NCBI RefSeq assembly: GCF_002161175.1
Contig: NZ_NFMA01000003.1
Coordinates: 133,770 to 197,769, forward strand
Direction: 5' to 3'
DNA: 64,000 nt
From: Flavonifractor sp. An100
GTDB lineage: Bacteria; Bacillota; Clostridia; Oscillospirales; Oscillospiraceae
A model generated the notes under the pieces. It did no database searches. It was not told the origin of the DNA and worked only from the letters and a program-made list of their open reading frames with translations. Each line of letters starts with the position of its first letter. The stretch's first letter is position 1. The position numbers were made by a program, and so were the translations under genes. Below, piece after piece: positions 1 through 7,939 of the stretch.

Positions 1-157
1 GACTGGCCGTTCTGGGCAGCTCCAGCTCCACGGGCGCCGCCGCCTGTACCCAGCGTCCCTGGTCTCCCGCCAGGCAAACCGCCAGCACCAGGCACAGCAG
101 CGCCATGGCTGCCGCTCCAAAGCCAGGGCCACCTTTTTGTTTTGGCTCCTGTTCCAC
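1..157 (-). CDS. Partial membrane-anchored protein, N-terminus only
   Basis: Only the first 52 codons are in the window; the gene runs off the left edge. Reading from a GTG at 157, a short polar segment with Lys and Gln is followed by a hydrophobic stretch (about residues 17-32, many Ala, Leu, Val, Cys), which would be a signal anchor or signal peptide, and then an Ala/Pro/Glu-rich start of an outside domain. A purine-rich stretch precedes the GTG. The same frame is open to an ATG at 217, but that start would place a 10-bp inverted repeat (about 182-213) inside the coding region. I do not recognise the family. It is the last minus-strand gene downstream of the ArsC-like gene. Confidence 0.45.
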   Translation of the reverse strand, partial: MEQEPKQKGGPGFGAAAMALLCLVLAVCLAGDQGRWVQAAAPVELELPRTAS

Positions 158-181
158 TCTTCCACCCCCCGTTTCATAACA

Positions 182-213
182 AAAGGCGAACGGCACGTTT
201 GCCGTCCGCCCTT
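182..213 (-). terminator. Possible terminator hairpin
   Basis: Read on the minus strand, GGCGGACGGC pairs with GCCGTTCGCC around a short AAACGT loop and is followed by TTTTG. It lies about 150 bases after the ArsC-like stop codon and just before the GTG of the partial gene, so it could end the ArsC-like transcript. One G-T pair and a short T-run make it moderate. Confidence 0.45.
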
Positions 214-359
214 CCATTATGGCCGGGGATACGCCCCTTCAACCGTGGGGAGCCCTTCCAGTCTTTCCAGTTCTACTGCCACTTCTCCTTACTCCGCAGG
301 CAATGGAAGAAATCTCGTTCCCCTTTTATCCAGGGTTGGGATTCTTTTCGTGCTCCGTC

Positions 360-707
360 TTACAGATGCTCGCTCCACTCATTCTCCCGGAAGCCTACCA
401 GCACAAAATCATCCCCCACTAAAATGGGCCGTTTGACCAGCATGCCGTCGCTGGCCAAAAGCTCCAGCTGCTCTTCCTCGCTCATCTGGGGCAGCTTATC
501 CTTCAGACCCATGGATTTATAGAGCTGTCCGGAGGTGTTAAAAAATTTTTTTAACGGCAGACCGCTCTCCTTTTGCCAGATCCGCAGTTCCTCCACCGTG
601 GGGCGCATTTCCTTGATATGACGGTCCTCGTAGGAAGAGGAACGTTCATCCAGGAATTTTTTTGCCCGCTGGCAGGTACTGCATTTGGGGTATTCTACAA
701 ACAGCAT
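360..707 (-). CDS. ArsC/Spx-family thioredoxin-fold protein
   Basis: A 115-residue cytoplasmic protein of the arsenate reductase (ArsC) / Spx family. The N-terminus has the strand-loop-helix start of a thioredoxin fold with the redox pair Cys9-Ser-Thr-Cys12, followed by the family pattern of a charged helix and the late motif LVKRPILVGDD that normally precedes the substrate-side Arg region. Length is normal (about 110-120). Members either reduce arsenate with a small thiol or protein partner or, like Spx/MgsR, bind RNA polymerase; the sequence alone does not decide between these, and no arsenic genes are nearby. It is monocistronic in appearance, with a hairpin downstream on the minus strand. 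Confidence 0.85.
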   Translation of the reverse strand: MLFVEYPKCSTCQRAKKFLDERSSSYEDRHIKEMRPTVEELRIWQKESGLPLKKFFNTSGQLYKSMGLKDKLPQMSEEEQLELLASDGMLVKRPILVGDDFVLVGFRENEWSEHL

Positions 708-828
708 ACAAACACCGCTCCTTTTTTTCTTTGCCCCATCCTACCATGTTTTTCCGTGCAATGCAATCCATTTGCATTCGTCCGGTACTTTTCTCCTCCC
801 AGTGTCTCCAACACGGAAAACTCTATAC

Positions 829-860
829 AAAAACCGCCTGCTTTTTTCAAAGCAGGCGGT
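829..860 (-). terminator. Intrinsic terminator, bidirectional
   Basis: A 12-bp stem (ACCGCCTGCTTT at 833-844 with its complement at 849-860) has a T-run on both sides. On the minus strand it ends the transcript of the small gene at 884-1273. Confidence 0.85.
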
Positions 861-883
861 CTTTTTCAACATTTAAATGGAGA

Positions 884-1273
884 TCACACTTGGTTGTCCG
901 GTTCTTTTTCTTCCGCGCTTTCCTCGGGTACGTCTTCCACAACCGCTTCTTCTACCACATAAATATCGCTGTCCTCCGGCTCCTCTGCACCGTCCCCGGC
1001 AGCCTTGAGCTCAGCAATGCGGTCATTATTGGCTTCAATGGCCGCTCTGGCCGCTGTAATTTTTTCGCAGGCAGCAGCATAGGCGCCATCAGGAGCCATA
1101 CCCTTTTCTGCATAATACAGCTTCCCGATCTCTACATACGCCTTCTTGATGCTGTCCTCCTCGGCCATATTGGAGGTCTTCAGCTTGGCGATCTCAGCCA
1201 GGCGCTTGGACTGGGCCACACCAGCCTGGGCAAGATCAGTGGCCTTCTCTTTAAAATTATCAAAAAATCCCAT
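884..1273 (-). CDS. Small helical acidic-tailed protein, unknown function
   Basis: 129 residues from the ATG at 1273, chosen because AGGAGG stands six bases before it; an upstream in-frame ATG would overlap this site. The N-terminal half (MGFFDNFKEKATDLAQAGVA...) is amphipathic helix rich in Lys/Ala, the middle holds YVEIGKLYYAEKG and a second Ala-rich helix, and the last 30 residues are strongly acidic (many Glu/Asp). There is no signal peptide or membrane segment. I know this layout from unnamed proteins of gut Clostridia but cannot give a function. It has its own promoter (1318-1346) and terminator, so it is a single-gene unit. Confidence 0.75.
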   Translation of the reverse strand: MGFFDNFKEKATDLAQAGVAQSKRLAEIAKLKTSNMAEEDSIKKAYVEIGKLYYAEKGMAPDGAYAAACEKITAARAAIEANNDRIAELKAAGDGAEEPEDSDIYVVEEAVVEDVPEESAEEKEPDNQV

Positions 1274-1317
1274 GTTGTTACCTCCTGAGTCCATACGGTT
1301 TCCCGTTTGATAGCTTC

Positions 1318-1346
1318 ATTCTATCCTATTTCTCAGGTCCACGCAA
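1318..1346 (-). promoter_or_regulatory. Sigma-A type promoter for the 884-1273 gene
   Basis: Minus-strand -35 TTGCGT (1346-1341) and -10 TAGAAT (1323-1318) separated by 17 bases, about 45 bases before the start codon. Confidence 0.75.
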
Positions 1347-1385
1347 GGTGATTGCAGGCGATTTAATCAATTTTTCATCTTCCGG

Positions 1386-1422
1386 CAAAAGCAAAGGGCG
1401 GCAGGCCTGTCGCCCGCCGCCC
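1386..1422 (-). terminator. Terminator of the uracil permease gene
   Basis: Minus strand: GGGCGGC (1422-1416) pairs with GCCGCCC (1402-1396), then TTTGCTTTT. It starts 15 bases after the permease stop codon. Confidence 0.7.
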
Positions 1423-1436
1423 CTGGCAGAAAATTC

Positions 1437-2801
1437 TTACTGATGGATGCCCCGGTTCTGATCGCCCTCGGGATTGACGCCGAACTCGTAGTCGTTGCCG
1501 GGCAGGATGGCATTGAGAATGATACCCGCCAGAGCGGCAATGGCCAGACCGGTCAGGGTAACGGAGGTCCCGGCCACCACAAAGGTCAGGCCGGAAGAGA
1601 AGCCCAGTCCACACACCAGGATGACAGCCGCAATGATCAGGTTGCGGGACTTGGTCAAATCCACGTTATTCTCCACGATGTTCCGCACGCCGATGGCCGA
1701 AATCATACCGTAGAGAATGAAGGACACTCCGCCCACGATGGCAGAGGGCATGGAGCCGATGATATCGGCCATCTTCGGAATGAAGGAAAGGATGATGGCA
1801 TAGACAGCCGCCAACCGAATGACCCGGGGATCATGGACCTTGGACAGCACCAACACGCCCGTATTCTCGCCATAAGTGGTGTTAGCGGGGCCGCCAAACA
1901 TGCCGGCCAGAGCGGTGGCAATACCATCGCCCACCAAAGTGCGGTGCAGCCCGGGCTTCTGGATGAAGTTTTCTCCCACCGTGGCGGAGATGGCGGACAT
2001 GTCGCCGATATGCTCCATCATGGTGGCCAGAGCAATGGGGGCCATGACCAAAATGGCGGTCAGATCAAATTTCGCGATCTGGAACGGAGGCAGTCCCAGG
2101 ATACTGGCCTGGGCCACAGCGGTGAAGTCCATCAGCGGCTTCACTCCGCCCGCACCGTCGGAAATGGTGACACCGCAGGCGTTCATGATGAGGGCAGCGA
2201 TGTAGGAGATGATCACACCCATCAGGATGGGGATGATCTTAAACATTCCCTTGCCCCAGATGTTGAAGATAATGATGGTAGCCAGGGCGATCAGGGCCAG
2301 AGGCCAGCAGGTGGAGGCGTTGCTCACGGCAGAGGGAGCCAAAGTCAGGCCAATGCACACGATGATGGGGCCGGTAACCACCGGGGGCAGGAAGCGCATG
2401 ACCTTCTTCACGCCCACCACACGGATGATGAGCGCCAGAACCAGATACAACAGGCCGGCCACCACGATGCCGCCGCAGGTGTAGGCCAGCTTGTCCTGGG
2501 GGGACATGGCGGCATAAATCCCGGTATTCAGATTTGCCATGGTGTTAAAGCCGCCCAGGAAGGCAAAGGAGGAGCCCAGGAAGGCGGGCACTTTAAACTT
2601 TGTGCACACATGGAAAAACAGAGTGCCGATACCGGCAAAAAACAGGGTGGTCTGGATGTCCAGAGGCAGGCCGTACTGCTGCACCAGAATGGGCACCAAA
2701 ATGGTGGCCCCAAACATGGCGAACATGTGCTGCAGACCCAGGATCAGCATCTTGGGCGTGCCCAGCTGGCGGGCATCCCGAATCGGTTGATTTGGATTCA
2801 T
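1437..2801 (-). CDS. uraA: NCS2-family uracil (uracil/xanthine) permease
   Basis: 454 residues starting at the ATG at 2801, which has AAGGGAG eight bases upstream; the ATG two codons earlier (2807) would sit almost on that site. The N-terminal motif QHMFAMFGATILVP is the signature of nucleobase:cation symporter-2 proteins, and the rest has about 12-14 hydrophobic segments, with GGPANTTYGENTGV and the late GMISAIGVRN region typical of UraA/PyrP rather than xanthine-specific members. It would import uracil with a proton for pyrimidine salvage. The gene is monocistronic, with a leader containing a small ORF and a strong terminator upstream (2834-2931), so expression is probably attenuated by pyrimidine supply. 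Uracil specificity is inferred from family resemblance. Confidence 0.9.
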   Translation of the reverse strand: MNPNQPIRDARQLGTPKMLILGLQHMFAMFGATILVPILVQQYGLPLDIQTTLFFAGIGTLFFHVCTKFKVPAFLGSSFAFLGGFNTMANLNTGIYAAMSPQDKLAYTCGGIVVAGLLYLVLALIIRVVGVKKVMRFLPPVVTGPIIVCIGLTLAPSAVSNASTCWPLALIALATIIIFNIWGKGMFKIIPILMGVIISYIAALIMNACGVTISDGAGGVKPLMDFTAVAQASILGLPPFQIAKFDLTAILVMAPIALATMMEHIGDMSAISATVGENFIQKPGLHRTLVGDGIATALAGMFGGPANTTYGENTGVLVLSKVHDPRVIRLAAVYAIILSFIPKMADIIGSMPSAIVGGVSFILYGMISAIGVRNIVENNVDLTKSRNLIIAAVILVCGLGFSSGLTFVVAGTSVTLTGLAIAALAGIILNAILPGNDYEFGVNPEGDQNRGIHQ

Positions 2802-2833
2802 CTTCATTTCTCCCTTCTCACATTCACACGCAC

Positions 2834-2866
2834 AAAAAAAGACAATCACTTACTCTGTGATTGTCT
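2834..2866 (-). terminator. Attenuator terminator in the uraA leader
   Basis: Minus strand: AGACAATCAC, a 7-base loop, GTGATTGTCT, then seven T. It is a perfect 10-bp stem placed between the promoter and the permease start, 33 bases before the ATG, so it must be read through for expression. The 5' arm begins at the last base of the stop codon of the leader ORF. Confidence 0.9.
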
Positions 2867-2931
2867 CATGCCTCCGAAAAAGAAGACGCCGCCCCTACCA
2901 TCAGCCTATCCTGGTAATTTTTGACGGCCAT
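2866..2931 (-). CDS. Leader peptide ORF before uraA, 21 codons
   Basis: ATG at 2931 preceded at seven bases by GGGGAG and reading 21 sense codons to a TGA at 2868-2866. The stop codon abuts the 5' arm of the attenuator stem. Codons 16-19 plus their surroundings give a pyrimidine-rich run in the RNA (UCUUCUUUUU) about 15-25 bases before the stem. There is no run of one amino acid, so a codon-starvation mechanism is unlikely; the arrangement resembles the UTP-sensing pyrBI leader of enteric bacteria. The reading frame and ribosome site are seen; that it is translated and regulatory is inferred. Confidence 0.55.
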   Translation of the reverse strand: MAVKNYQDRLMVGAASSFSEA

Positions 2932-2960
2932 GGCAGTTCTCCCCTTTCATGTTTCGACTC

Positions 2961-2989
2961 ATCATAGCAGAATCTTCCCCTATACGCAA
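2961..2989 (-). promoter_or_regulatory. Sigma-A type promoter of uraA
   Basis: Minus-strand -35 TTGCGT (2989-2984) and -10 TATGAT (2966-2961) with a 17-base spacer. Transcription would start near 2954, giving a leader of about 150 bases. Confidence 0.8.
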
Positions 2990-3071
2990 GAGGAAATAAA
3001 AATTTTGTTGTTTTTTGCAAAAAAGGCGAAAGATTTTTTCCCAAAACAGGCCTCCTTGTGGGTTCCGCTCA

Positions 3072-3100
3072 TTGACTTTTCTCTCCGATATGGATAAACT
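3072..3100 (+). promoter_or_regulatory. Promoter of the lysA-like gene
   Basis: -35 TTGACT (3072-3077), 17-base spacer, -10 TAAACT (3095-3100). The 100-base leader that follows shows no lysine riboswitch pattern. Confidence 0.7.
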
Positions 3101-3210
3101 ATATCTGATTTTCTTCTGTGAGCATAGCACCGGCCCTCCGAGCAGGAAGGCTGTTTGATTGCAGACCCGTTTTACTTCCACTTATAAAAAGAAAAGGAGC
3201 GACCCCTCAC

Positions 3211-4470
3211 ATGAAACAGCCTTTTGTCTCCCTGGAACAGCTCCAGGAAATCGTCCGGCAACACCCCACTCCCTTCCACCTCTATGATGAGAAGGGCATT
3301 CGGGAAAATGCCCGTGCCTTGTACAAGGCCTTCTCCTGGAATCCCGGCTTCCGGGAGTATTTTGCCGTGAAAGCTACCCCCAACCCCCAGATTCTGAAAA
3401 TTCTAAAGGAAGAGGGCTGTGGGACGGATTGCTCCTCCCTCACCGAGCTGATGATGGCTCAGCGCTGCGGCTTCCATGGAGAGGAGATCATGTTCTCCTC
3501 CAATGATACTCCCGCTGAGGAGTTCCATCTGGCCCAGGAGCTGGGAGCTACCATCAACCTGGATGATATCACCCATGTGGACTTTTTGAAGAATACTCTC
3601 GGTTATATTCCAAAACGTATCTCCTGCCGGTATAATCCCGGCGGCACCTTTACTCTGGGTGCCTCCGAGGAGGGCTTCCAGGTCATGGACAACCCCGGCG
3701 ACGCCAAATACGGCATGACCCGCCCCCAGATGACCGAGGCCTTCCGCCGCTTGAAGGAGCTGGGTGCGGAGGAGTTCGGCATCCACGCCTTCCTGGCCTC
3801 CAACACCATCTCCAACGACTATTATCCCGCACTGGCCGCCATCCTCTTCCGCATGGCCGTAGAGCTGAAGGAGGAGACCGGCTGCCACATCACCTTCATT
3901 AACCTTTCCGGTGGTATCGGCGTGCCCTACCGCCCCGACCAGCCCGCCAACGACATCGCCATCATCGGCGAAGGGGTACGGAAGGCCTATGAGGAAATTC
4001 TTGTCCCTGCCGGTATGGGTGACGTGGCCATTTACACTGAGCTGGGCCGGTTTATGCTGGCTCCCTACGGCTGCCTGGTGACCCGTGTGCTCCACGAAAA
4101 GCACATTTACAAGGACTATATCGGAGTGGATGCCTGCGCTGCCAACCTGATGCGTCCGGCCATGTACGGCTCCTACCACCACATCACTGTGATGGGCAAG
4201 GAAAACCAGCCCTGCGACCACAAATACGACGTCACTGGCTCTCTGTGTGAGAACAACGACAAATTTGCCATTGACCGTATGCTGCCCAAAATCGACATCG
4301 GCGATCTGCTGGTGATCCACGATACCGGCGCTCACGGCCACGCTATGGGCTACCAGTATAACGGCCGCCTGCGCTCTGCTGAGGTGCTGCTCCAGCCCGA
4401 CGGCTCCACCCGCCTCATTCGCCGGGCTGAGACCCCTGAGGACTACTTTGCCACCGCGATCTGGGACTGA
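3211..4470 (+). CDS. lysA: Diaminopimelate decarboxylase-like PLP enzyme
   Basis: 419 residues from the ATG at 3211 (AAGGAG ten bases upstream). It is a fold-III PLP decarboxylase: the PLP lysine lies in YFAVKATPNPQ near residue 50, the glycine loop LSGGIG near 230 binds the phosphate, and the C-terminal region has the second-subunit cysteine motif as SLCENNDKFA instead of the usual CESGD. The substrate-side HIGS motif is also altered (IHAFLASNT). Such a variant is common in Clostridia and is normally annotated as the last step of lysine synthesis, meso-diaminopimelate to lysine, but the altered motifs leave room for a different basic amino acid substrate. The gene stands alone between its promoter and terminator, divergent from uraA. 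Confidence 0.82.
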   Translation: MKQPFVSLEQLQEIVRQHPTPFHLYDEKGIRENARALYKAFSWNPGFREYFAVKATPNPQILKILKEEGCGTDCSSLTELMMAQRCGFHGEEIMFSSNDTPAEEFHLAQELGATINLDDITHVDFLKNTLGYIPKRISCRYNPGGTFTLGASEEGFQVMDNPGDAKYGMTRPQMTEAFRRLKELGAEEFGIHAFLASNTISNDYYPALAAILFRMAVELKEETGCHITFINLSGGIGVPYRPDQPANDIAIIGEGVRKAYEEILVPAGMGDVAIYTELGRFMLAPYGCLVTRVLHEKHIYKDYIGVDACAANLMRPAMYGSYHHITVMGKENQPCDHKYDVTGSLCENNDKFAIDRMLPKIDIGDLLVIHDTGAHGHAMGYQYNGRLRSAEVLLQPDGSTRLIRRAETPEDYFATAIWD

Positions 4471-4500
4471 AGCCTCCACTGGGAATCCTGATTTCTGCCA

Positions 4501-4532
4501 CAAGCCGCCGCGAAACCGCGGCGGCTTGTTTT
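4501..4532 (+). terminator. Terminator of the lysA-like gene
   Basis: 12-bp stem CAAGCCGCCGCG (4501-4512) with its complement (4517-4528) around AAAC, followed by TTTTCC. Confidence 0.85.
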
Positions 4533-4591
4533 CCGGTTGGAAGGCGGTTTTGCTATGTCAACCCTGATACTCTCCTGCGAGGTGACTTCCT

Positions 4592-4960
4592 ATGAACATT
4601 ATGGCTGAGATCGCCATTATATTTGGGATATGCCTGATCTCCGAAGGCATTGCCGCCCTTTTGCCCATTGCCCTGCCTGCCAGCGTCATCAGTCTGCTCC
4701 TGCTGCTGGCTCTGCTTTTGTCCGGTTTGATTAAGGAACGTCACATCAGCCGGGTCTGTACCTTCCTAGTGGGAAACATGGCCTTTTTCTTTGTGGCTCC
4801 CTGTGTCAGCCTCATCGAGCACCTCCCTACCCTGGCTGCTTGTCTGGTCCCATTTCTCCTCATTGCCATTTGTACCACTCCCCTGGTCTACGCCATAACT
4901 GCTTGGACAGTCCGTTTTCTCATGGCGGTCAGTCAAAAAAAGGAGGCCAACCATGATTGA
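4592..4960 (+). CDS. lrgA: LrgA/CidA-family holin-like membrane protein
   Basis: 122 residues with four hydrophobic segments and the family sequence ISEGIAALLPIALPASVISLLLL, in which the P-A-S-V-I pattern marks the LrgA/CidA family. GAGGTGA stands six bases before the ATG. Family members form holin-like membrane oligomers together with LrgB and are linked to control of murein hydrolases, autolysis and pyruvate transport. The stop overlaps the start of the next gene by eight bases, so the two are translated together. No LytSR regulator is seen in the window. Confidence 0.9.
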   Translation: MNIMAEIAIIFGICLISEGIAALLPIALPASVISLLLLLALLLSGLIKERHISRVCTFLVGNMAFFFVAPCVSLIEHLPTLAACLVPFLLIAICTTPLVYAITAWTVRFLMAVSQKKEANHD

Positions 4961-5636
4961 AGCCCTGCTCTCCACCCCATTTTTGGGTTTGACCCTTACC
5001 TGCGCCGCCTGGTGCATCGGGATCTGGATTCAGAAAAAAACCGGACATGTCCTGTGCAACCCCCTTGTCATTGCCACCGCCCTCATCATTCTCTTTCTCT
5101 CCGCCTTTCAGATCCCCTACGAGCGCTATGCCCAGGGGGGCGATCTGATCGCCATGATGCTCGGCCCCGTCACTGCCGTGCTGGCGCTGAACATTTACAA
5201 CCAGCGAAAGCTGCTGGGAAAGTATTTTCTCCCCGTATTTCTGGGGTGCTTTGTGGGGAGCGTCGTGAGTCTTGCTTCCGTTTTATTTTTGTGTCATCTT
5301 CTTCAGGTTGAAAGCTCCATCACCGCTGCCCTGCTCCCCAAAAGCGTAACCGCAGCCATTGCTCTGGCCATATCAGAGAGCCGGGGCGGCATCCCCGGCA
5401 TCACTGCCGCTGCCGTTCTCATTGCCGGGGCTATGGGCGCCATGTTCGCCCCCATGTTTTCCAAGCTGTTCCGCATTACTGATCCCATTGCAGAGGGTGT
5501 AGCCATTGGAGCGGCCAGCCATGCCCTGGGCACCGCCAAGGCCATGGAACTTGGTCCTCTGCAGGGAGCTATGAGCTCCATTTCCCTGTGTCTGTGCGGA
5601 ATTATGACCTCTATCCTGGTTCTTTTTCTTCCCTAA
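4953..5636 (+). CDS. lrgB: LrgB/CidB-family membrane protein
   Basis: 227 residues with six or seven membrane segments. The family hallmarks are LLPKSVTAAIALAIS in the middle and EGVAIGAASHALGTAKA toward the C-terminus. It overlaps lrgA by eight bases and ends 24 bases before a strong terminator, so the operon is just these two genes. LrgB partners LrgA in the membrane; the pair modulates cell lysis and, in some Firmicutes, acts as a pyruvate carrier. Confidence 0.92.
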   Translation: MIEALLSTPFLGLTLTCAAWCIGIWIQKKTGHVLCNPLVIATALIILFLSAFQIPYERYAQGGDLIAMMLGPVTAVLALNIYNQRKLLGKYFLPVFLGCFVGSVVSLASVLFLCHLLQVESSITAALLPKSVTAAIALAISESRGGIPGITAAAVLIAGAMGAMFAPMFSKLFRITDPIAEGVAIGAASHALGTAKAMELGPLQGAMSSISLCLCGIMTSILVLFLP

Positions 5637-5659
5637 CCAGTTTTCCCCTAAACTGACCA

Positions 5660-5700
5660 GGCCTGCAGCCAAAATAATCTGGCTGCAGGCCCTTCTTTTC
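5660..5700 (+). terminator. Terminator of lrgAB
   Basis: GGCCTGCAGCC-type 11-bp stem (5660-5670 with 5681-5691), then CTTCTTTTCC. Confidence 0.8.
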
Positions 5701-5705
5701 CGAAG

Positions 5706-5739
5706 AAAAAGGCAGGAGCAGAAAACATCTGCTCCTGCC
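5706..5739 (-). terminator. Terminator of the division cluster after ftsZ
   Basis: Minus strand: GGCAGGAGCAGA pairs with TCTGCTCCTGCC (12 bp, 5711-5739), followed by TTTTTC. It starts 24 bases after the ftsZ stop. Confidence 0.88.
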
Positions 5740-5762
5740 TCATTATGTTCCAATCTCTCGGC

Positions 5763-6878
5763 TTATTTCCGGCTGCTGAAAATTTTAGTGAGAATATCCC
5801 AGTCGTCATCGCTTACAGCTGGCGGCTGCTCCTCCTTGGCCTTCTCCTCCGCCTTGGGAGCCTCCTCCTTAGCCTGCTCTGCCTTAGGGGCCTCCTTGTT
5901 CGCCGGGGCGGAAGCAGACGCCTTCTCATCAAAGCCCGTGGCGATGACGGTAACCCGAATCTCGTCCTCCAGAGTTTCATCAAAGGCGGCACCGAAGATG
6001 ATATTGGCGTCGGGATGCGCGGCCTCCTGAACCAGATTGGCGGCGGTCTCCACCTCTTCCAGGCCAATGTCCATGGAGCCGGTGACGTTGATCAACACGC
6101 CCTTGGCGCCGTTGATGGAGGTCTCCAGCAGGGGGCTGGAAATGGCCATCCGTGCGGCCTCTTCCGCCTTGTTCTTTCCGGCGGCCCGGCCCACACCCAT
6201 ATGGGCCCGGCCGGCATCCTTCATGACTGCGGACACGTCGGCGAAGTCCAGGTTAATAAAGCCGGTATTCTTGATCAGATCGGAAATGGACTGCACTGCC
6301 TGCTGCAACACATCATCGGCAATTTCAAAGGCGTTGACCATGGTAATCTTCTGGTCGGTGGCCAGCTTCAGCCGCTCATTGGGGATAATGACCAGAGAAT
6401 CCACCTTGTTGCGCAGCTCGGCAATGCCTCCCTCGGCCTGTTTCATACGGCGCATGCCCTCAAAGCGGAAGGGCTTGGTTACCACACCCACGGTGAGCAC
6501 ACCCAGCTCCTTGGCGATATCCGCCACAATGGGGGCCGCGCCGGTGCCGGTACCACCGCCCATGCCGGCAGTGATAAAGACCATATCCGCATCCTCCAGG
6601 GCTTTGGAGATCTGGCTGCGGTTCTCCTCTGCCGACTTCCGGCCCACTTCAGGGTCCGATCCGGCACCCTGACCGTTGGTCAGCTTCTCTCCAATCTGGA
6701 TCTTAAAGGTGGCACTGGAAACTGCCAGAGCCTGTTTATCTGTATTAACGGCGATGAAATCCACACCCTTGGTCCCCGTTTTCACCATGCGGTTGACCAC
6801 GTTGTTACCACCGCCGCCTACACCAATCACCTTAATATTTACTACGCTGTCAGGACCCATATCCAATCCGAAGGCCAT
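5763..6878 (-). CDS. ftsZ: Cell division GTPase FtsZ
   Basis: 371 residues, normal length. The tubulin-family GTP-binding signature GGGTGTG is at residues 107-113, with the N-terminal [14 protein letters not shown] and the T7-loop region [11 protein letters not shown] present. Residues about 320-355 form a low-complexity Ala/Glu/Lys/Pro linker, and the C-terminus ([11 protein letters not shown]) is the tail that binds FtsA/SepF-type tethers, in a divergent form. It polymerises into the Z-ring at mid-cell. GGAGGAA stands six bases upstream of the ATG. It is last in the cluster and has its own promoter 90 bases upstream, so it can be made independently of the long mraZ transcript. Confidence 0.98.
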   Translation of the reverse strand: MAFGLDMGPDSVVNIKVIGVGGGGNNVVNRMVKTGTKGVDFIAVNTDKQALAVSSATFKIQIGEKLTNGQGAGSDPEVGRKSAEENRSQISKALEDADMVFITAGMGGGTGTGAAPIVADIAKELGVLTVGVVTKPFRFEGMRRMKQAEGGIAELRNKVDSLVIIPNERLKLATDQKITMVNAFEIADDVLQQAVQSISDLIKNTGFINLDFADVSAVMKDAGRAHMGVGRAAGKNKAEEAARMAISSPLLETSINGAKGVLINVTGSMDIGLEEVETAANLVQEAAHPDANIIFGAAFDETLEDEIRVTVIATGFDEKASASAPANKEAPKAEQAKEEAPKAEEKAKEEQPPAVSDDDWDILTKIFSSRK

Positions 6879-6966
6879 TGTCGTTCCTCCTATGTAAATG
6901 TCGAGGACCCCCGAAAAAACAAGAGATTGTGGGGAGGTCCCCCCAGTAAAGCCAATATTTTGTTAT

Positions 6967-6995
6967 ATTGTATCGCTCTTTTTCCGGCAGGTCAA
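6967..6995 (-). promoter_or_regulatory. Promoter of ftsZ
   Basis: Minus strand -35 TTGACC (6995-6990), 17-base spacer, -10 TACAAT (6972-6967), in the 158-base gap between ftsQ and ftsZ. Confidence 0.85.
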
Positions 6996-7036
6996 GAGAA
7001 ATTCATGCATCCCCCTAAACTTTCCAGGATTTGCCC

Positions 7037-7906
7037 TTATTCGGGAATAAAGATGGCTGTGGTATCCTCCTGGGTCAGGTCAAAAGTCCCCTGGATAGTT
7101 TCTCCCAGCTTCTTTTCCACTTCAACCACCGATTGCTCAAGCGCAGATAATTTATAATGAAAATCCGCGTTCAGAGGCAGCTTTACCTGAAATCGCTCCT
7201 GATACCCCATGACGATCTGTGTACTCCCCAGTTCAATAGAGGACACCTCATCCATCATCTCCAGCTGTTGCAGGTTGGACAGCAGGGACAGCAGTGCCTC
7301 CCGCTGGGGCTGCTCCGCCTGAGGCAGGGAGAGCTGCATCCCCGCACGGGGCATAATAGGCGTGATCCCTGTAACCGAAATGGCGGTATTTCCCTCCGGA
7401 GCGGGCTCCAGAAGCTTTCCCCCCACACTGATCAGCCAGGCCTCCTGGGCCACCTCTATTGAGGGGGTTCCTTCCTCCGAAGTATCTTCGCTTCCTTCTG
7501 CACCCTCCTGGTCCTCCTCTGCCAGCTGAGCCTGGGCCTGGAGGGGATCCGGGGCTTCAATCCGGGCCACAGCCTCCCACTCCGTAATGGAGATCAGGAT
7601 GGTGCTGGGCAGGCCGCGCCGGATGGATACCTCCCCAATATAGGGCAGCTTCTCCCGGATGTCCTGGGCCACCTGGAACTTATTCATACGGTAGAGGTTA
7701 TCTCCTATTTGGATGCCAGAGGCCTCGATCACCTGCTCCTGGGTGTAGCGGCTGTTTCCGCTGACCACAATAGTCTCCACCTGAAAAAACACCGTGGCGC
7801 CCATGGTAAGCGCTACCACCACCGCAATGGCGCACAGAATCTTAAACAGCGGCCCCAACCGGCCTCTGCCTCTTCTGCGTCTGCGTTTGTTCCTTGCTGC
7901 TGCCAT
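7037..7906 (-). CDS. ftsQ: Division protein FtsQ/DivIB
   Basis: 289 residues: an Arg-rich cytoplasmic start (1-19), one membrane segment (about 21-42), then a POTRA domain (VETIVVSGNSRYTQEQVIEASGI onward, about 43-115) and a beta-domain to the end. An acidic insert rich in Glu, Asp and Ser (about 125-150) interrupts the extracellular part, which is unusual in length but common in high-GC Clostridia. The protein joins FtsL and FtsB-like proteins to form the complex that activates FtsW and its PBP. It lies 33 bases after murA, in the normal position before ftsZ, although ftsA is absent. Confidence 0.9.
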   Translation of the reverse strand: MAAARNKRRRRRGRGRLGPLFKILCAIAVVVALTMGATVFFQVETIVVSGNSRYTQEQVIEASGIQIGDNLYRMNKFQVAQDIREKLPYIGEVSIRRGLPSTILISITEWEAVARIEAPDPLQAQAQLAEEDQEGAEGSEDTSEEGTPSIEVAQEAWLISVGGKLLEPAPEGNTAISVTGITPIMPRAGMQLSLPQAEQPQREALLSLLSNLQQLEMMDEVSSIELGSTQIVMGYQERFQVKLPLNADFHYKLSALEQSVVEVEKKLGETIQGTFDLTQEDTTAIFIPE

Positions 7907-7939
7907 AGTATTCTCCTAGGTATTTGATGCATTGAGAAT

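Noticed and set aside
2866-2960. PyrR-binding antiterminator before uraA
   Set aside because: A CCAGGATAGGCTGA segment slightly recalls a PyrR site, but no stem with the conserved CNGNGA hexaloop could be drawn, and no strand complementary to the terminator arm was found upstream.
3101-3210. Lysine riboswitch before the lysA-like gene
   Set aside because: The leader is only about 105 bases, with no L-box core motifs and no terminator.
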